In this document: positions 35,701-42,639 of the stretch, piece by piece
Position numbering within the stretch: the first letter of the stretch is position 1
Layout: every line of letters begins with the position of its first letter
Origin: Diadema setosum
Lineage: Eukaryota; Echinodermata; Echinoidea; Diadematoida; Diadematidae
Assembly (NCBI GenBank): GCA_033980235.1
Contig: CM067075.1
Location: forward strand, 23,941,061-24,005,060
DNA: 64,000 nucleotides
Reading direction: 5' to 3'
Notes under the pieces: generated by a model
Databases searched by the model: none
Seen by the model: the letters and a program-made list of their open reading frames with translations, nothing else
Told to the model about the DNA's origin: nothing
Translations under genes and position numbers: made by a program

Positions 35701-36394
35701 CTATCGCACAATGATAATGTACTATGTGGACTGTTTATACATTTTCTACGATCAACGCGATCAACGCAATTGCCACAACTGACCGCAAGATCTGATAACA
35801 TCACCACGATTACTCCGCGATCAAGACGATTTTGATTGTGGCGAATATTGTGATAGATCCAAATGCAAAATTCCACTCTAATGGCCAATAATCGTGGCGT
35901 GCGTGTGTGATCGCACGACGGGGGACCCAGCATCAGTGATCTAAAGAACATTTTAAAAGTCATGATGGAATGAATTAGGGGTACATTAATATACTACTTG
36001 TTTAAAAGGCTTTGCTTGGTTTAATATAATTCCCTTTCGACACAGGTTTTGTCTCAACGACAGAGCCATCTCTCGAATTCACTTGGACGGTTTGTCAGCT
36101 ATCCGCTATCCGATGGATACCAGCGTTGAGCTATCCGCCCTCTACACCAATATATCCGTGGATGCGAGGAGGCACGAGTGGAACTCAAAGGAAACCGTGA
36201 GCTGCTCGATTGCGGTTCGCAGACAAGACCATAGAATCGTCCTCATAATAATTGGCAGCATTATGTGCTCGTCTTGCATAGTTTTCATCATTGGATTCAT
36301 CGCGCAATGCATCGTCGCCTGTTTGGACGGCAACACGGAAAAGAGCTCCAAAAGACAAGTCCGTCACGAAAGAGATAGTATAGGAAGGACATGA
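16532..36394 (+). CDS. B4GALT: Beta-1,4-galactosyltransferase family protein, nine coding exons, 521 aa
   Basis: Exons joined: 16532-16670, 17716-17832, 22660-22737, 27504-27542, 28658-28971, 31785-31901, 32972-33162, 34736-34957, 36046-36394 (1566 nt with TGA). All introns are GT..AG and the phases agree. Family role: transfer of Gal (or GalNAc) from the UDP-sugar in beta-1,4 linkage to terminal GlcNAc in the Golgi lumen. Seen: basic N terminus, signal anchor at about residues 13-33, charged stem at about 125-215, VAIIIPFRQR at 230, DVD metal motif at 301-303, WGWGGEDDD at 361-369, His394 at the usual metal-binding His, and cysteines around the conserved spots (ISCKPKW, YYGCDGF). Odd: residues about 470-498 form a second membrane-length hydrophobic stretch followed by a basic tail. 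The usual Met at the metal site reads Asp391 and the donor-selectivity Tyr reads Asp338. At 521 aa it is longer than the usual 340-400. Which B4GALT member it is cannot be assigned. The start ATG sits in a good context (gtcaccATG) before the anchor. Confidence 0.9.
16880..17244. repeat. Interspersed repeat bounded by CCTCCGCCAAG / CTTGGCGGAGG
   Basis: The ends are an exact 11-bp inversion. The right part has GAGCTATTTTTCACACGG then an ACAAACAAAC-rich stretch. Same general design as the larger repeat at 44572-46950, which ends in TGGCGGAGGCAT. Lies in intron 1. Confidence 0.6.
17245..17420. repeat. GATGAT/GACGA-rich low-complexity stretch
   Basis: Imperfect trinucleotide pattern (GAT, GAC, GGT) in intron 1. 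The rest of intron 1 has nothing I recognise. Confidence 0.5.
17716..17832 (+). CDS. Galactosyltransferase exon 2 (stem)
   Basis: Acceptor ttgcag before 17716 and donor gtatct at 17833, phase 1 to 1. It encodes lumenal stem sequence with N-glycosylation sequons NAS (residue 62) and NIT (residue 73). No family conservation is recognised here; the support is frame continuity and splice sites. Confidence 0.7.
18225..18370. repeat. Fragment of fold-back family Y
   Basis: Contains TTAACTTTTGAACAGATCG, CCTCAAACTTTCAGTTATG and TGTTCTATTGATATTGC, paralleling the right arm of the full copy at 60060-60610 and a fragment at 41790-41960. Confidence 0.5.
19688..22430. mobile_element. Insert with TGGGCAAGTCCA ends and ten GTAATGTCCGTGAC motifs
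   Basis: The left end reads TGGGCAAGTCCA and the right end TGGACTTGCCCA. The interior has the 15-mer GTAATGTCCGTGACG at 20072, 21666, 22036, 22225, 22404 (plus; 22013 with a final A) and inverted at 20225, 20260, 20415 and 20450. A 190-bp segment (about 20175-20490) is tandemly duplicated. A GT/G-rich tract lies at 20535-20640. No long reading frame is present, so it is non-autonomous or decayed. Superfamily not recognised. Confidence 0.7.
20175..20490. repeat. 190-bp tandem duplication inside the insert
   Basis: The phrase TTGAAACACATGAA.ACTTT through AATGCGTCACGGACATTAC and AGACGTCACGGACATTAC occurs twice, offset exactly 190 bp (20225 against 20415), with few changes. Confidence 0.9.
22660..22737 (+). 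CDS. Galactosyltransferase exon 3 (stem)
   Basis: Acceptor ttcccag and donor GTGAGT, 78 nt, phase 1 to 1. It encodes stem sequence containing the sequon NLT. The preceding intron (4.8 kb) is large because of a nested transposon at 19.45-22.58 kb. Confidence 0.7.
22957..22991. repeat. (CA)n microsatellite
   Basis: CA run directly in front of a MITE at 22994. Confidence 0.95.
22994..23085. mobile_element. Short MITE, CAGGGGCGGATCC ends (degenerate right end)
   Basis: Left end CAGGGGCGGATCCAGGAATTC, right end AATCTGCCACTG. Same family as the clearer copy at 62398-62561. The interior is a G run. hAT-like by its termini; inference only. Confidence 0.6.
23849..24244. mobile_element. Fold-back element with about 155-bp arms
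   Basis: Left arm 23849-24010 and right arm 24090-24244 are near-perfect inversions (AAAGGGGATGGCTA, CACTGATTCCCACTGATCAG, TGAAGCAAATAATTTTCACA). The loop contains CGATCGTTAAC-ttgcc-GTTAACGATCG (24055-24081), a perfect 11-bp stem. Lies in intron 3. Confidence 0.85.
25337..25520 (-). repeat. LINE-type 3' tail, copy 1
   Basis: TTTGTTTGGTT, TTCATCATTTCGATTCAAA and AATACAAAATAACATCATCA phrases are repeated almost word for word at 59015-59180. The plus strand begins with the GTTT-rich tail, so the element reads on the minus strand. Confidence 0.6.
25660..25959 (+). pseudogene. LINE reverse-transcriptase C-terminal fragment (zf-RVT-like)
   Basis: In one frame it reads FIPFKDNLLKWKI, then CTFCNEN, an internal stop (25807-25809), then SFMHNLLYCPKIRNIWARI. 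The order K.KW.I..CTFC....HN.L..CP..R.IW is the zinc-finger-like C terminus of L1/Tx1-type LINE ORF2 proteins. Apart from the stop the frame stays open to 25959. It is the only coding remnant of a retroelement I can see in the window. Confidence 0.6.
26285..26395 (-). repeat. tRNA-derived SINE-like sequence
   Basis: The minus strand has an A box TGGCTCAGTGGATAAG and a B box GGTTCGATCC about 46 bases apart, as in tRNA genes. The anticodon arm is not cleanly foldable and the acceptor stem is not closed, so a SINE head or tRNA relic is more likely than a working tRNA. Confidence 0.55.
26690..27300 (+). other. Unassigned open stretch in intron 3
   Basis: A 104-codon open frame at 26873-27187 (contains FSDILSPENGGRLLKRSRNH) and an overlapping frame to 27294 (RYEKKYNADFIKFHILSMM). 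Shortly upstream (about 26790-26885) a phrase with GGAAATAATTGGC.GTCTT is duplicated. Composition looks coding-like, but I recognise no family. A decayed transposon frame is possible. Confidence 0.2.
27504..27542 (+). CDS. Galactosyltransferase exon 4 (39-nt microexon)
   Basis: Acceptor attattag and donor GTAAGT, phase 1 to 1. It encodes AHLCELPTPPQQN, recalling the Cys-Pro region that precedes the catalytic domain in B4GALTs. The exon is symmetric, so skipping it would keep the frame. It is the least certain exon of the gene. Confidence 0.55.
27716..27770. repeat. (GT)n microsatellite
   Basis: GT run with a few GC interruptions, about 175 bp downstream of exon 4. Confidence 0.95.
28050..28410. 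repeat. Terminal-repeat-like element copy A inside (TA)n
   Basis: TA runs (28050-28090 and 28350-28410) flank a 260-bp unit, CATCTTGGAATTTTCCACGT to GGGGTATGGTA. The same unit occurs at 40501-40760 and, inverted, within 40846-41388. Lies just upstream of exon 5. Confidence 0.85.
28177..28231 (-). ncRNA. Hammerhead-ribozyme-like motif, copy A
   Basis: Minus strand: stem I TTGCA/TGTAA, core CTGACGA, one extra A, stem II GGTCTG-agg-CAGACC, core GAAA, stem III AATTTT/AAAATT, then T at the cleavage position. This is the hammerhead order, with two departures from the best consensus: the extra A and H17 as U. Hammerheads of this kind are known from Penelope-like elements. Confidence 0.4.
28658..28971 (+). 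CDS. Galactosyltransferase exon 5 (charged stem, start of catalytic domain)
   Basis: Acceptor cttccag, donor GTATAG, 314 nt, ends in phase 0. It encodes a Lys/Glu-rich, probably helical stem (about residues 126-215, with sequons NIS and NLT), then GTHLYLPGGHWIPISCKPKWK. The Cys aligns with the conserved first Cys of the catalytic domain, just before VAIIIPFR. Confidence 0.88.
29629..29766. repeat. (AATC)n microsatellite
   Basis: About 34 AATC units in intron 5. It makes an INQS-repeat open frame in all three frames of the plus strand, which is not a gene. Confidence 0.97.
29780..31240. other. No gene recognised in this part of intron 5
   Basis: AT-rich DNA. A phrase GCTC.TTGATA.GCCAAGAAAAAA occurs twice (near 30491 and 30677), part of a 190-bp imperfect direct repeat that also has TTTCTAG and CTTC.TC.GGATG phrases. 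No exon is supported. Confidence 0.55.
31245..31296. repeat. (TA)n microsatellite
   Basis: TA run. Followed to 31475 by a loose repeat of CTGACATTTTTACACCT-like phrases. Confidence 0.9.
31785..31901 (+). CDS. Galactosyltransferase exon 6 (VAIIIPFR motif)
   Basis: Acceptor tgttcag, donor GTAATT, 117 nt, phase 0 to 0. It starts exactly at the family signature VAIIIPFRQR, the UDP-binding strand, and ends at FGIFVAEQ, matching the YGIYVINQ strand of B4GALT1. Confidence 0.95.
32083..32134. repeat. (CT)n(AT)n microsatellite
   Basis: CT run followed by AT run in intron 6. Downstream, CCTAAATTT...GACGCC...AACTGATCA occurs twice (about 32172 and 32380). Confidence 0.9.
32731..32773. repeat. (CA)n microsatellite
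   Basis: CA run 200 bp upstream of exon 7. Confidence 0.95.
32972..33162 (+). CDS. Galactosyltransferase exon 7 (DVD metal site)
   Basis: Acceptor cacgcag, donor GTATAC, 191 nt. It contains the degenerate FNRA helix (VMNRGLMRNIG) and FHDVDYVPMN, the DxD-type Mn-UDP site (Asp301, Asp303), then YYGCDGFPKHYA, matching the second conserved Cys region. Confidence 0.95.
33740..34440 (+). repeat. Probable 5'-truncated LINE with (AAATTC)n tail
   Basis: Ends with AATAAATTCAAATCAAATTC and four further AAATTC units. The body has no reading frame I recognise, and its 5' limit is uncertain. Confidence 0.4.
34736..34957 (+). CDS. Galactosyltransferase exon 8 (WGWGGEDDD)
   Basis: Acceptor ccatcag, donor GTGAGT, 222 nt. 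It encodes FGGVVGIS and WGWGGEDDD, the acceptor and catalytic signature, then YRDLPHKKKG. In that last stretch His394 keeps the metal ligand but the neighbouring Met ligand is replaced by Asp391. Confidence 0.95.
35290..35580 (-). repeat. GGTCA-rich tandem repeat (family W fragment)
   Basis: Three phrases (AGGTCAAGGTCAAA, GTCAAAGGTCAGAGG, ATCAAAGGTCAAGGGTCA) separated by about 120 bp, each with ATTCTC..GGGAAAG and ATGAAACTTAG. It is the reverse orientation of the arrays at 44.9-46.75 kb. Confidence 0.7.
36046..36394 (+). CDS. Galactosyltransferase exon 9 (C-terminal catalytic part, extra membrane segment, stop)
   Basis: Acceptor cgacacag, stop TGA at 36392-36394. The first 40 residues match the family C terminus (DGLSAIRY, LYTNISVDA). 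An extra 75 residues follow: a linker, a hydrophobic stretch rich in Ile and Cys (about residues 470-498) and a basic tail. No splice is needed to reach the extension; it is in the same exon. Confidence 0.92.
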
Positions 36395-36570
36395 TTGACA
36401 TGATTTGTAGTGTAACAGGGTCATGTGTTCAGTGTTTTTAATAATATATCATCTAATAGGTTTTTTGATAATGGAAGCAGATTGGAAAAGTCAATCTAAA
36501 GGTATCAGGCACCTATCAGATGTCTGCAATATTCTGAATGGCTGAATGGAAAGTTGACGTACTACTTTGG
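36395..36570 (+). other. Start of 3'UTR of the galactosyltransferase
   Basis: Follows the TGA. No canonical AATAAA is seen close by. The first AATAAA-type signals I notice downstream are near 37571 (TTAATAAAATTTG) and 38317 (AAATAAAGAC). The true 3' end is unknown. Confidence 0.4.
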
Positions 36571-36574
36571 ATTT

Positions 36575-37050
36575 CTTTGGTGGGTGATGTTCGTTAAACA
36601 TCTTGACGCTTCATGTATCCGAAAAAGAAATAAGGTTCGTTATACCGAAGATGTGTTATTCCGAAACACAGAAATTCCATGTTCCTGAAATGAATATTCG
36701 TTAATTTGAACATTAATGTGGCGTTTTTCTGAAGGATTGCTTTAAAGTACGAACATTATCAAAGGTTCATTATTCCGAAGTTTCTTTGATATAAAATTTA
36801 AAAAAAAATCGTTATCCCGAAGATTCGATCAATGCGAAAACGGAGAAAAAAGGAAGAAGAAAAAAGAAGGTACGTGCTTACAAACCTAATTCAAATTTCG
36901 GATTAACGAACCTTCGGAACATCGAACCTTCTGAAAAATGAACCTTGTTTCATTTTTGGCGTAACACACCTTCAGAAAAGCGAACCGTATTTCATTTTTC
37001 GGAATCTTGAACATTCGGAATAACGAACTGTAACCTTCGATAAGGGTCCC
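36575..37050. repeat. Element built of TTCGTTATTCCGAA motifs
   Basis: The left half carries GGTTCGTTATACCGAAG and GGTTCATTATTCCGAAG; the right half carries the complements CGGATTAACGAACCTTCGG and CGGAATAACGAAC. An imperfect fold-back with an A-rich centre. No coding capacity. Confidence 0.65.
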
Positions 37051-37514
37051 TCCTAAATCGTCGAGAGAAAAAAAAGCAAAGGCATATTCAAGTGTTGGTC
37101 TACTTGACCAAGATCTGTTGTATACCTGCTATCTGAAATTGCCATAAAGTAACCATTGAAAGCGACAATTAGGAAAGTTAAAGAACAAAAAAAAAAAATC
37201 GCTTGAGGGTCTCCAAAGTTGCAATTTGCCTTGTTGCCAGATGATGTGCTCTTTTACCATACGTTCATGCATTTATTCACTCAGTTATTTATGTATTTAC
37301 TAACTTATTTTCATGACGGGCGAAGCATCGTAAATCGTGTGCCTTACAATTCATTGTCTGTTTGTTATGTCAGGTCACGTTGCTTTCTTATACATTGTAC
37401 GCCTCCCCTTAAATCGAATAATATCTTTCTCACACGTCGGACCATTTCCAAATATCAACTTTTGTTTGACTTACCTGGAAACCCATTATTAGTTCCACTA
37501 CAGAAACATTAAGC

Positions 37515-37561
<47 letters not shown>

Positions 37562-38880
37562 CACCTGATTAATAAAATTTGAGGGACTGTTTAAATGAAG
37601 AAAAGTGGACAGAAGTACATGTGACACTCAAGATGCATTTATCGCTTGATGTATTTATACAAATCTTAAATTCTTACTCACAAAAATATGTTTCTTCAGT
37701 TAACGCTTAAAAACGTGATTACATTAAAAAAAAAACCACACACTTCCATGGATTACAAAATCCCTTTTACGGTCCATGAACTGAAAAAAAGATTATAAAA
37801 ACGTATACAATCATCTTTACACAGCATAGTTTTGTACACAGCATTTTGAGTGTGAATGGTAAAAGGACATTTTGGCTTCATGGCCGCTTTCTCTCATATA
37901 CAGTTTTGCAGTGGTTCACATTGATTTTAAAAGGAGAAAACTATTGATCATATCTTGGCGTGTTTGATTTCACGGTTTTTCTTCTTTTCGTCTGAAAAAT
38001 GAAAAACAACACAGCTACCATTTTTATCGTACAAGATTTGTCAAACCACGCGGAATTCGAGTATTATGTAGCGTCTGTTTACATCTTATTTGTCTACTGT
38101 TGGCCTGAAAGATGTGGATGTTCCCTTGAACGTGGAGAAAATTACGATTTTCTTTCAGTTATCATGGTGCTTGCCAAAATTAGCAATAATCGGCAAAATC
38201 GACCGGAAAAGGGCGATAAATGTTTATATTATTTTTACCTTGAAATTGAACAAAAGTAGATTAGGAAATGCAACTTTTTATTGTGTGGAAAGGGGACTGT
38301 GCAAGCATTATTGTAAATAAAGACACTGTTACACTCTGCACTATAGAATGACATTATGAATGCGGTTAATATTATCACAGGAAAATTAAAATATTAGCAC
38401 AGGTAGATGGTGTATAACGATCAAAATCTATCCAAGGAGTTGTGAAAAACATGAAAAAAAAAAGCTGCAATATCTTAAAATGTTACAATTTAAATGTTAG
38501 TGAATTATAATCTGAGAATTTCGTTTCATGTTGATACTGATGCTCCGTCCTGTGATCAGGCTGCGTGGTTGTGTGTGATAGCTATGCTATTCAGGGCTAT
38601 ATTGTAATCCACGATGAAAATAGTTTGTAGCGTTTGAAATGTGAGTAAAACGACATGATCAAGAGTTGATTTCGAATCGACGCCTGCTATCGTGCTGACT
38701 TCGATATCGATAACAATGTCGTCGGTAAGTATGAACTCTCGTCTTGCGTGTTGAATTTAAATGGATTGTTGTTCCACTATGACCAAAACAAAACAAAAAC
38801 AAAATGAAAAGAGAAAGAAGGAGACGAATACGGCATATATCATTAAAAAGATACAATCTTATAGTACTTGCGGGTTTGCG
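37051..38880. other. No gene recognised
   Basis: Holds (TA)n at 37518-37559 and short overlapping open frames near 38.0-38.3 kb with no recognisable family. No splice-linked structure is seen. Confidence 0.55.
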
Positions 38881-38887
38881 AGATTAA

Positions 38888-38923
38888 CCCCCCCCCCCCC
38901 CCCAAAAAAAAAAAAAAAAAGTT
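38888..38923 (+). repeat. Poly-C/poly-A junction
   Basis: A C run of about 16 followed directly by an A run of about 18. Similar junctions are at 57827-57852, 59886-59908 and 63606-63636. Confidence 0.9.
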
Positions 38924-39389
38924 TGTGGAATACTGGTCATGTAATGCAAGTTTACCAATGAACTCTTTTTGTGTGATGAAACGTCAACAAGACCAATCAA
39001 TGAACAGTAGAGCTCCTCTTGTTAGAATAATGAAATGGTGTAAAATAGAAATGGACGTGTATAGCGTATAGGCTTATTGCTCACAAACAGGTCGTTTATG
39101 CTTAGGGCCGAGTGTCATGTATTGAGTGTTGTTCCTTTGTCATTGCGTCCTTTTTGCGCTGACAGTCACTGTCCGGTCAATATTCTGTAGCCCACTTGTT
39201 CGCAGCTCTACTGGTTCATTCAATATAATGTGCATTATTTTGATATCACGATTATTACCATAAAATACTTGCCGTTGTAACTGGAACTACAACTGATTTA
39301 AATGACATTATTTTATATAATAACATCATTATTATCATTGGTATAAATGTTGCTTTTAAAATGAGGAAAAATTTGACCTATCTGTAATT

Positions 39390-39620
39390 ACTAACGATAT
39401 TGTAATTATTGTGAACATTAATTTCATTTTCACTACAATTTTGATGATCATCAGAATTACTATTTTTGTGCATTACTGTAGTTAATAACGGAGGGTATTT
39501 ATTCGAGAAGTATTTAATTGGATGTATAAAAGCAGTACATATAAAAGTAACTAAAAGATCACAGACATGTGGAGGTTTTGCTCAATGTACACAGAAAAAA
39601 AACAACAACTACACTAAGGC
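39390..39620 (+). repeat. Interspersed repeat Z copy 1
   Basis: CATTTTCACTACAATTTTGATGAT..ATCAGAA, GAGGGTAT.TATTC, AAAAGCAGT and ACTAAAAGATCA..AGACATGTG match in order the stretch 63765-63935. Confidence 0.6.
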
Positions 39621-39839
39621 AGACAACGTAATTGTACGCATAATTATGTTCAATAAAACACGAGGTTTTTAATCGGACCTTTTCACATGTGTAGTTTTGT
39701 GATTCTTGTAAATAAGAATGACTGAGAGTGACTTCATAAATGTGTTCACGTCAGTTACATATACATGCACTATTGGATATCTTTTAAATTAAAGTGACAA
39801 ATAGGGCCTACATTAAAAAATGACCCGAATAAAATGAAC

Positions 39840-40425
39840 TTTGCTCAGACTGAGTACAAATATGAACTACTAATTATACTTGGTAACCTTACGAGGAAGT
39901 TTCCATGCATATGTGGATACACCGATTGCAAAATGATGTACAATGTATCAGAAATATTCAAAAAAAAAAATCAGTGAAACAGTCACTTTAAAGTTTGAGA
40001 AGCGGATAATCCATACAAAACATACAACGAATTTCCCAATTTTTTGTTGATTTCATGCTTTTGAGATGGGGAAACTCTGTAGCAATTTGTTAATTTACAA
40101 ACTTCATTTCAAAAAATTATTTTTTCTATAAACGGGTCAATGAAAAAGCACTTGACCGCTATTTCCTTCAAAGGCATGGGCAAGAAAATCGAATGTACCT
40201 CAAATTATATACAAGGATGTGTGGATTCAGTGCATAACGTAGAAATATTAGTACTGCACCTTTGAGAGTGAAGTTTTGATGAAAATTGGACGATTCGTTC
40301 AAAAGTTATGAATATTAAAAGTACTATGATTAAAGGAACATGCGATGGAAATGCATGTTGACTGAATTGTGTTGATTGATGATACGCTCAACATAACTAT
40401 TTGGCCATATAAATAGCTATACGTG
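39840..40425. other. No gene recognised
   Basis: Contains GATGAAAATTGGACGATTCG and TTCAAAAGTTATGAATATT, phrases of fold-back family Y. Otherwise unassigned. Confidence 0.5.
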
Positions 40426-40504
<79 letters not shown>

Positions 40505-40583
40505 TTGGAATTTTCCACGTGTTGGACTTCGAATGTTGTAATTATTAGAAGAAAGAGTCTCAAGTACGCCATGGATCCAACGA

Positions 40584-40638
40584 TTACAAAATTTTTATTA
40601 CAAAATTTTCGGTCTGCCTCAGACCTTCGTCAGTGCAA
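40584..40638 (-). ncRNA. Hammerhead-ribozyme-like motif, copy B
   Basis: Same 55-base motif as copy A on the minus strand, with all stems and core bases identical. Confidence 0.4.
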
Positions 40639-40748
40639 AGACAATGATGGACAATGATAAACATGAATCATAACAACAATGCTATGCGCGTCATGCGCGT
40701 AGTGCGTTGCCCTGGAGCTGCGTTGTCAAGGAGAGCGCTGATACGTAT

Positions 40749-40858
40749 AGGGGTATGGTAGAAAGTGAAGACTGAACTCAGACTCAACTTTTGTTGAGTC
40801 TGAGTTCAGTCTTCACTTTCAGTCTTCACTTTCAGTCTTCACTTTCTACCATACCCCT
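40749..40858. repeat. Long hairpin at the B/C junction
   Basis: Left arm AGGGGTATGGTAGAAAGTGA and on to GACTCAAC, loop TTTT, right arm GTTGAGTCTGAGTTCAGTC and on. The right arm carries two extra 13-bp copies of CAGTCTTCACTTT before CTACCATACCCCT closes the stem. Confidence 0.9.
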
Positions 40859-40859
40859 A

Positions 40860-41190
40860 TTGACCGATTCGGGTTCGTTGAGGGCAGCAGACATTTTATG
40901 GCACTGGGCGCAGCCATGAGCTCAAATTGCGGTGTCTCAGCCGACCCCCCCTGCTCTCCCCCACCCCACGGGCAACATGTTTATCGCGCACTTGTAACAA
41001 AGGTTCGCGCACTAAGCAAGCATTCGCGCACTCAGTACGAGACGCCCATTGGCTAAAGCAACCATGCATCAGTTTTTCATTCTGCGCGCGTAAGAGGGGT
41101 GGGGAGAGAGGAGGGGGGGTCGGCTGAGACACCGCAGTAATGGCGCTGCCCATGCCAAAAATACACATAGCGCGTCACAGAATCGGTCAA
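40860..41190. mobile_element. TA-target MITE with TTGACCGATTC ends
   Basis: Left end TTGACCGATTC and right end GAATCGGTCAA, flanked by TA on both sides. Removing it restores CCCCTA-TACGTATCAG..., matching copies A and B (inverted). A second inner inversion (GCGGTGTCTCAGCCGACCCC / GGTCGGCTGAGACACCGC) makes it a fold-back. GC-rich compared with its surroundings. Confidence 0.85.
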
Positions 41191-41299
41191 TACGTATCAG
41201 CGCTCTCCTTGACAACGCAGCTCCAGGGCAACGCACTACGCGCATGACGCGCATAGCATTGTTGTTATGATTCATGTTTATCATTGTCCATCATTGTCT

Positions 41300-41354
41300 T
41301 TGCACTGACGAAGGTCTGAGGCAGACCGAAAATTTTGTAATAAAAATTTTGTAA
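41300..41354 (+). ncRNA. Hammerhead-ribozyme-like motif, copy C
   Basis: Plus strand: TTGCA (41300), CTGACGA (41305-41311), extra A, GGTCTG/CAGACC (41313-41327), GAAA (41328-41331), stem III, T49, TGTAA (41350-41354). It is inverted relative to B, so a transcript across both copies would form long double-stranded RNA. Confidence 0.4.
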
Positions 41355-41381
41355 TCGTTGGATCCATGGCGTACTTGAGAC

Positions 41382-41425
<44 letters not shown>

Positions 41426-41789
41426 TATTTTTCTTTAGATTACTTCTATACGCCCACCAAAAATGAAGAAAAAAGGGAAAAATCCAAACCAAGATTCTGC
41501 TAGTGAGATCGTTCCATCAATCATTGTTAAAGTACTTAAAAATGATTACCAAAAAAACATTGGAATTCACATTTTCTCAGACTGAGCATACACTTACATG
41601 TTTCCATGTTAGTGATATGATTAACAAAATGTATTGCATGCAGAGAAATGAAAAGTACACATTCCTTCCTTCTGTTACTAACACAAGTCATGTTCAGGGT
41701 AATGTTATTTTCCCTGCATTCGGAAAGAGGCACAGTCAGGATTTTTTTTTTTTTCGATATATCGAAAAATGAAAATTATGTTGAATTAT

Positions 41790-41965
41790 CTTCACGTCGA
41801 TATCGGTGCCCTATTGTGACATCACGAACAGCTACTGTCAGTAGTCTTCCAGCGATGACGTCACATGAATCAAGTTAACCAAAACTTTCACAATTCATAA
41901 CTTTTGAACGGATCGACTTTCCGATTGTTCTCATACTTCACTGTAAGTACAAGTTATTATACATG
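41790..41965. repeat. Fragment of fold-back family Y
   Basis: TTCACAATTCATAACTTTTG, AACGGATCGACTTTCCGATTG and TTCTCATACTTCACTGTAAG parallel the arms at 60.06-60.61 kb. Confidence 0.5.
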
Positions 41966-42591
41966 TATTAGCAAAGTTTCAGTGCCAAGCGTACGGATAC
42001 GAGGGTCCGGATATGAGGTAAATGAACAGGAACGGAGGATCTCGTTATAAAAGGATTCCCCTGTAGAATGCACCAATATTTTCTAAAGGTGATTACGGAT
42101 AATTCCAACGCAGCACGCAATAGCACATTCATTACCATCGATTTTCGTTATTTCGTATACGCGATCCCAAATCCCAGATGCTCAGTATTACGTCAAATTA
42201 ATCTTAGTCAAACTGTCCTTTGACTGCAGATGTAGCATAATAATTATGCACGGGTTACTTTTCTAAGTCAGTGCAATGAACTAGATTCTCGGTGAATGGT
42301 GATCATGTTTAATCTCGTCAATCTTGCATCATACATGAATTTGCATCAACCCAAATGAGACTAATAAATCGTTCTTCCCGAGTGAAATTGGTGTTAAACT
42401 TCTGATCTTGATACAAGATATTTACCTCAGGAATAATAAGAGTAAAAATTCAGACATTTACGGGGATGATATTGAGACTTTTTGAAAATAAAATCGGAAA
42501 TAAAACATTTTAGGTGATTTTGATACATGAAAATAGCAAAATGTGTACAGACTTGAGAAAAAAAAAATCTGAAATCAAATTTAAATCTAAA

Positions 42592-42631
42592 GAATATCAT
42601 TTTCAGCTGTCAACGTTACAGCCTTCGTCAG
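42592..42631 (-). ncRNA. Second hammerhead-like motif, stem I missing
   Basis: Minus strand: CTGACGA, extra A, stem II GGCTGT-aacgttg-ACAGCT, GAAA, a very short stem III AAT/ATT, C at the cleavage position. The flanks do not form a convincing stem I. It shares the extra A with copies A-C. Confidence 0.25.
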
Positions 42632-42639
42632 CGGAATGA

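Larger units (their letters stand above)
40428..41421. repeat. Head-to-head inverted pair of terminal-repeat-like units (copies B and C) in (CA)n/(TA)n
   Basis: (CA)n(TA)n at 40428-40500; unit B 40501-40760 on plus; hairpin 40749-40858; unit C inverted to 41388; (TA)n 41389-41421. Unit C lacks about 55 bp of the outer end present in A and B. A MITE interrupts unit C at 40860-41190. Confidence 0.85.
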
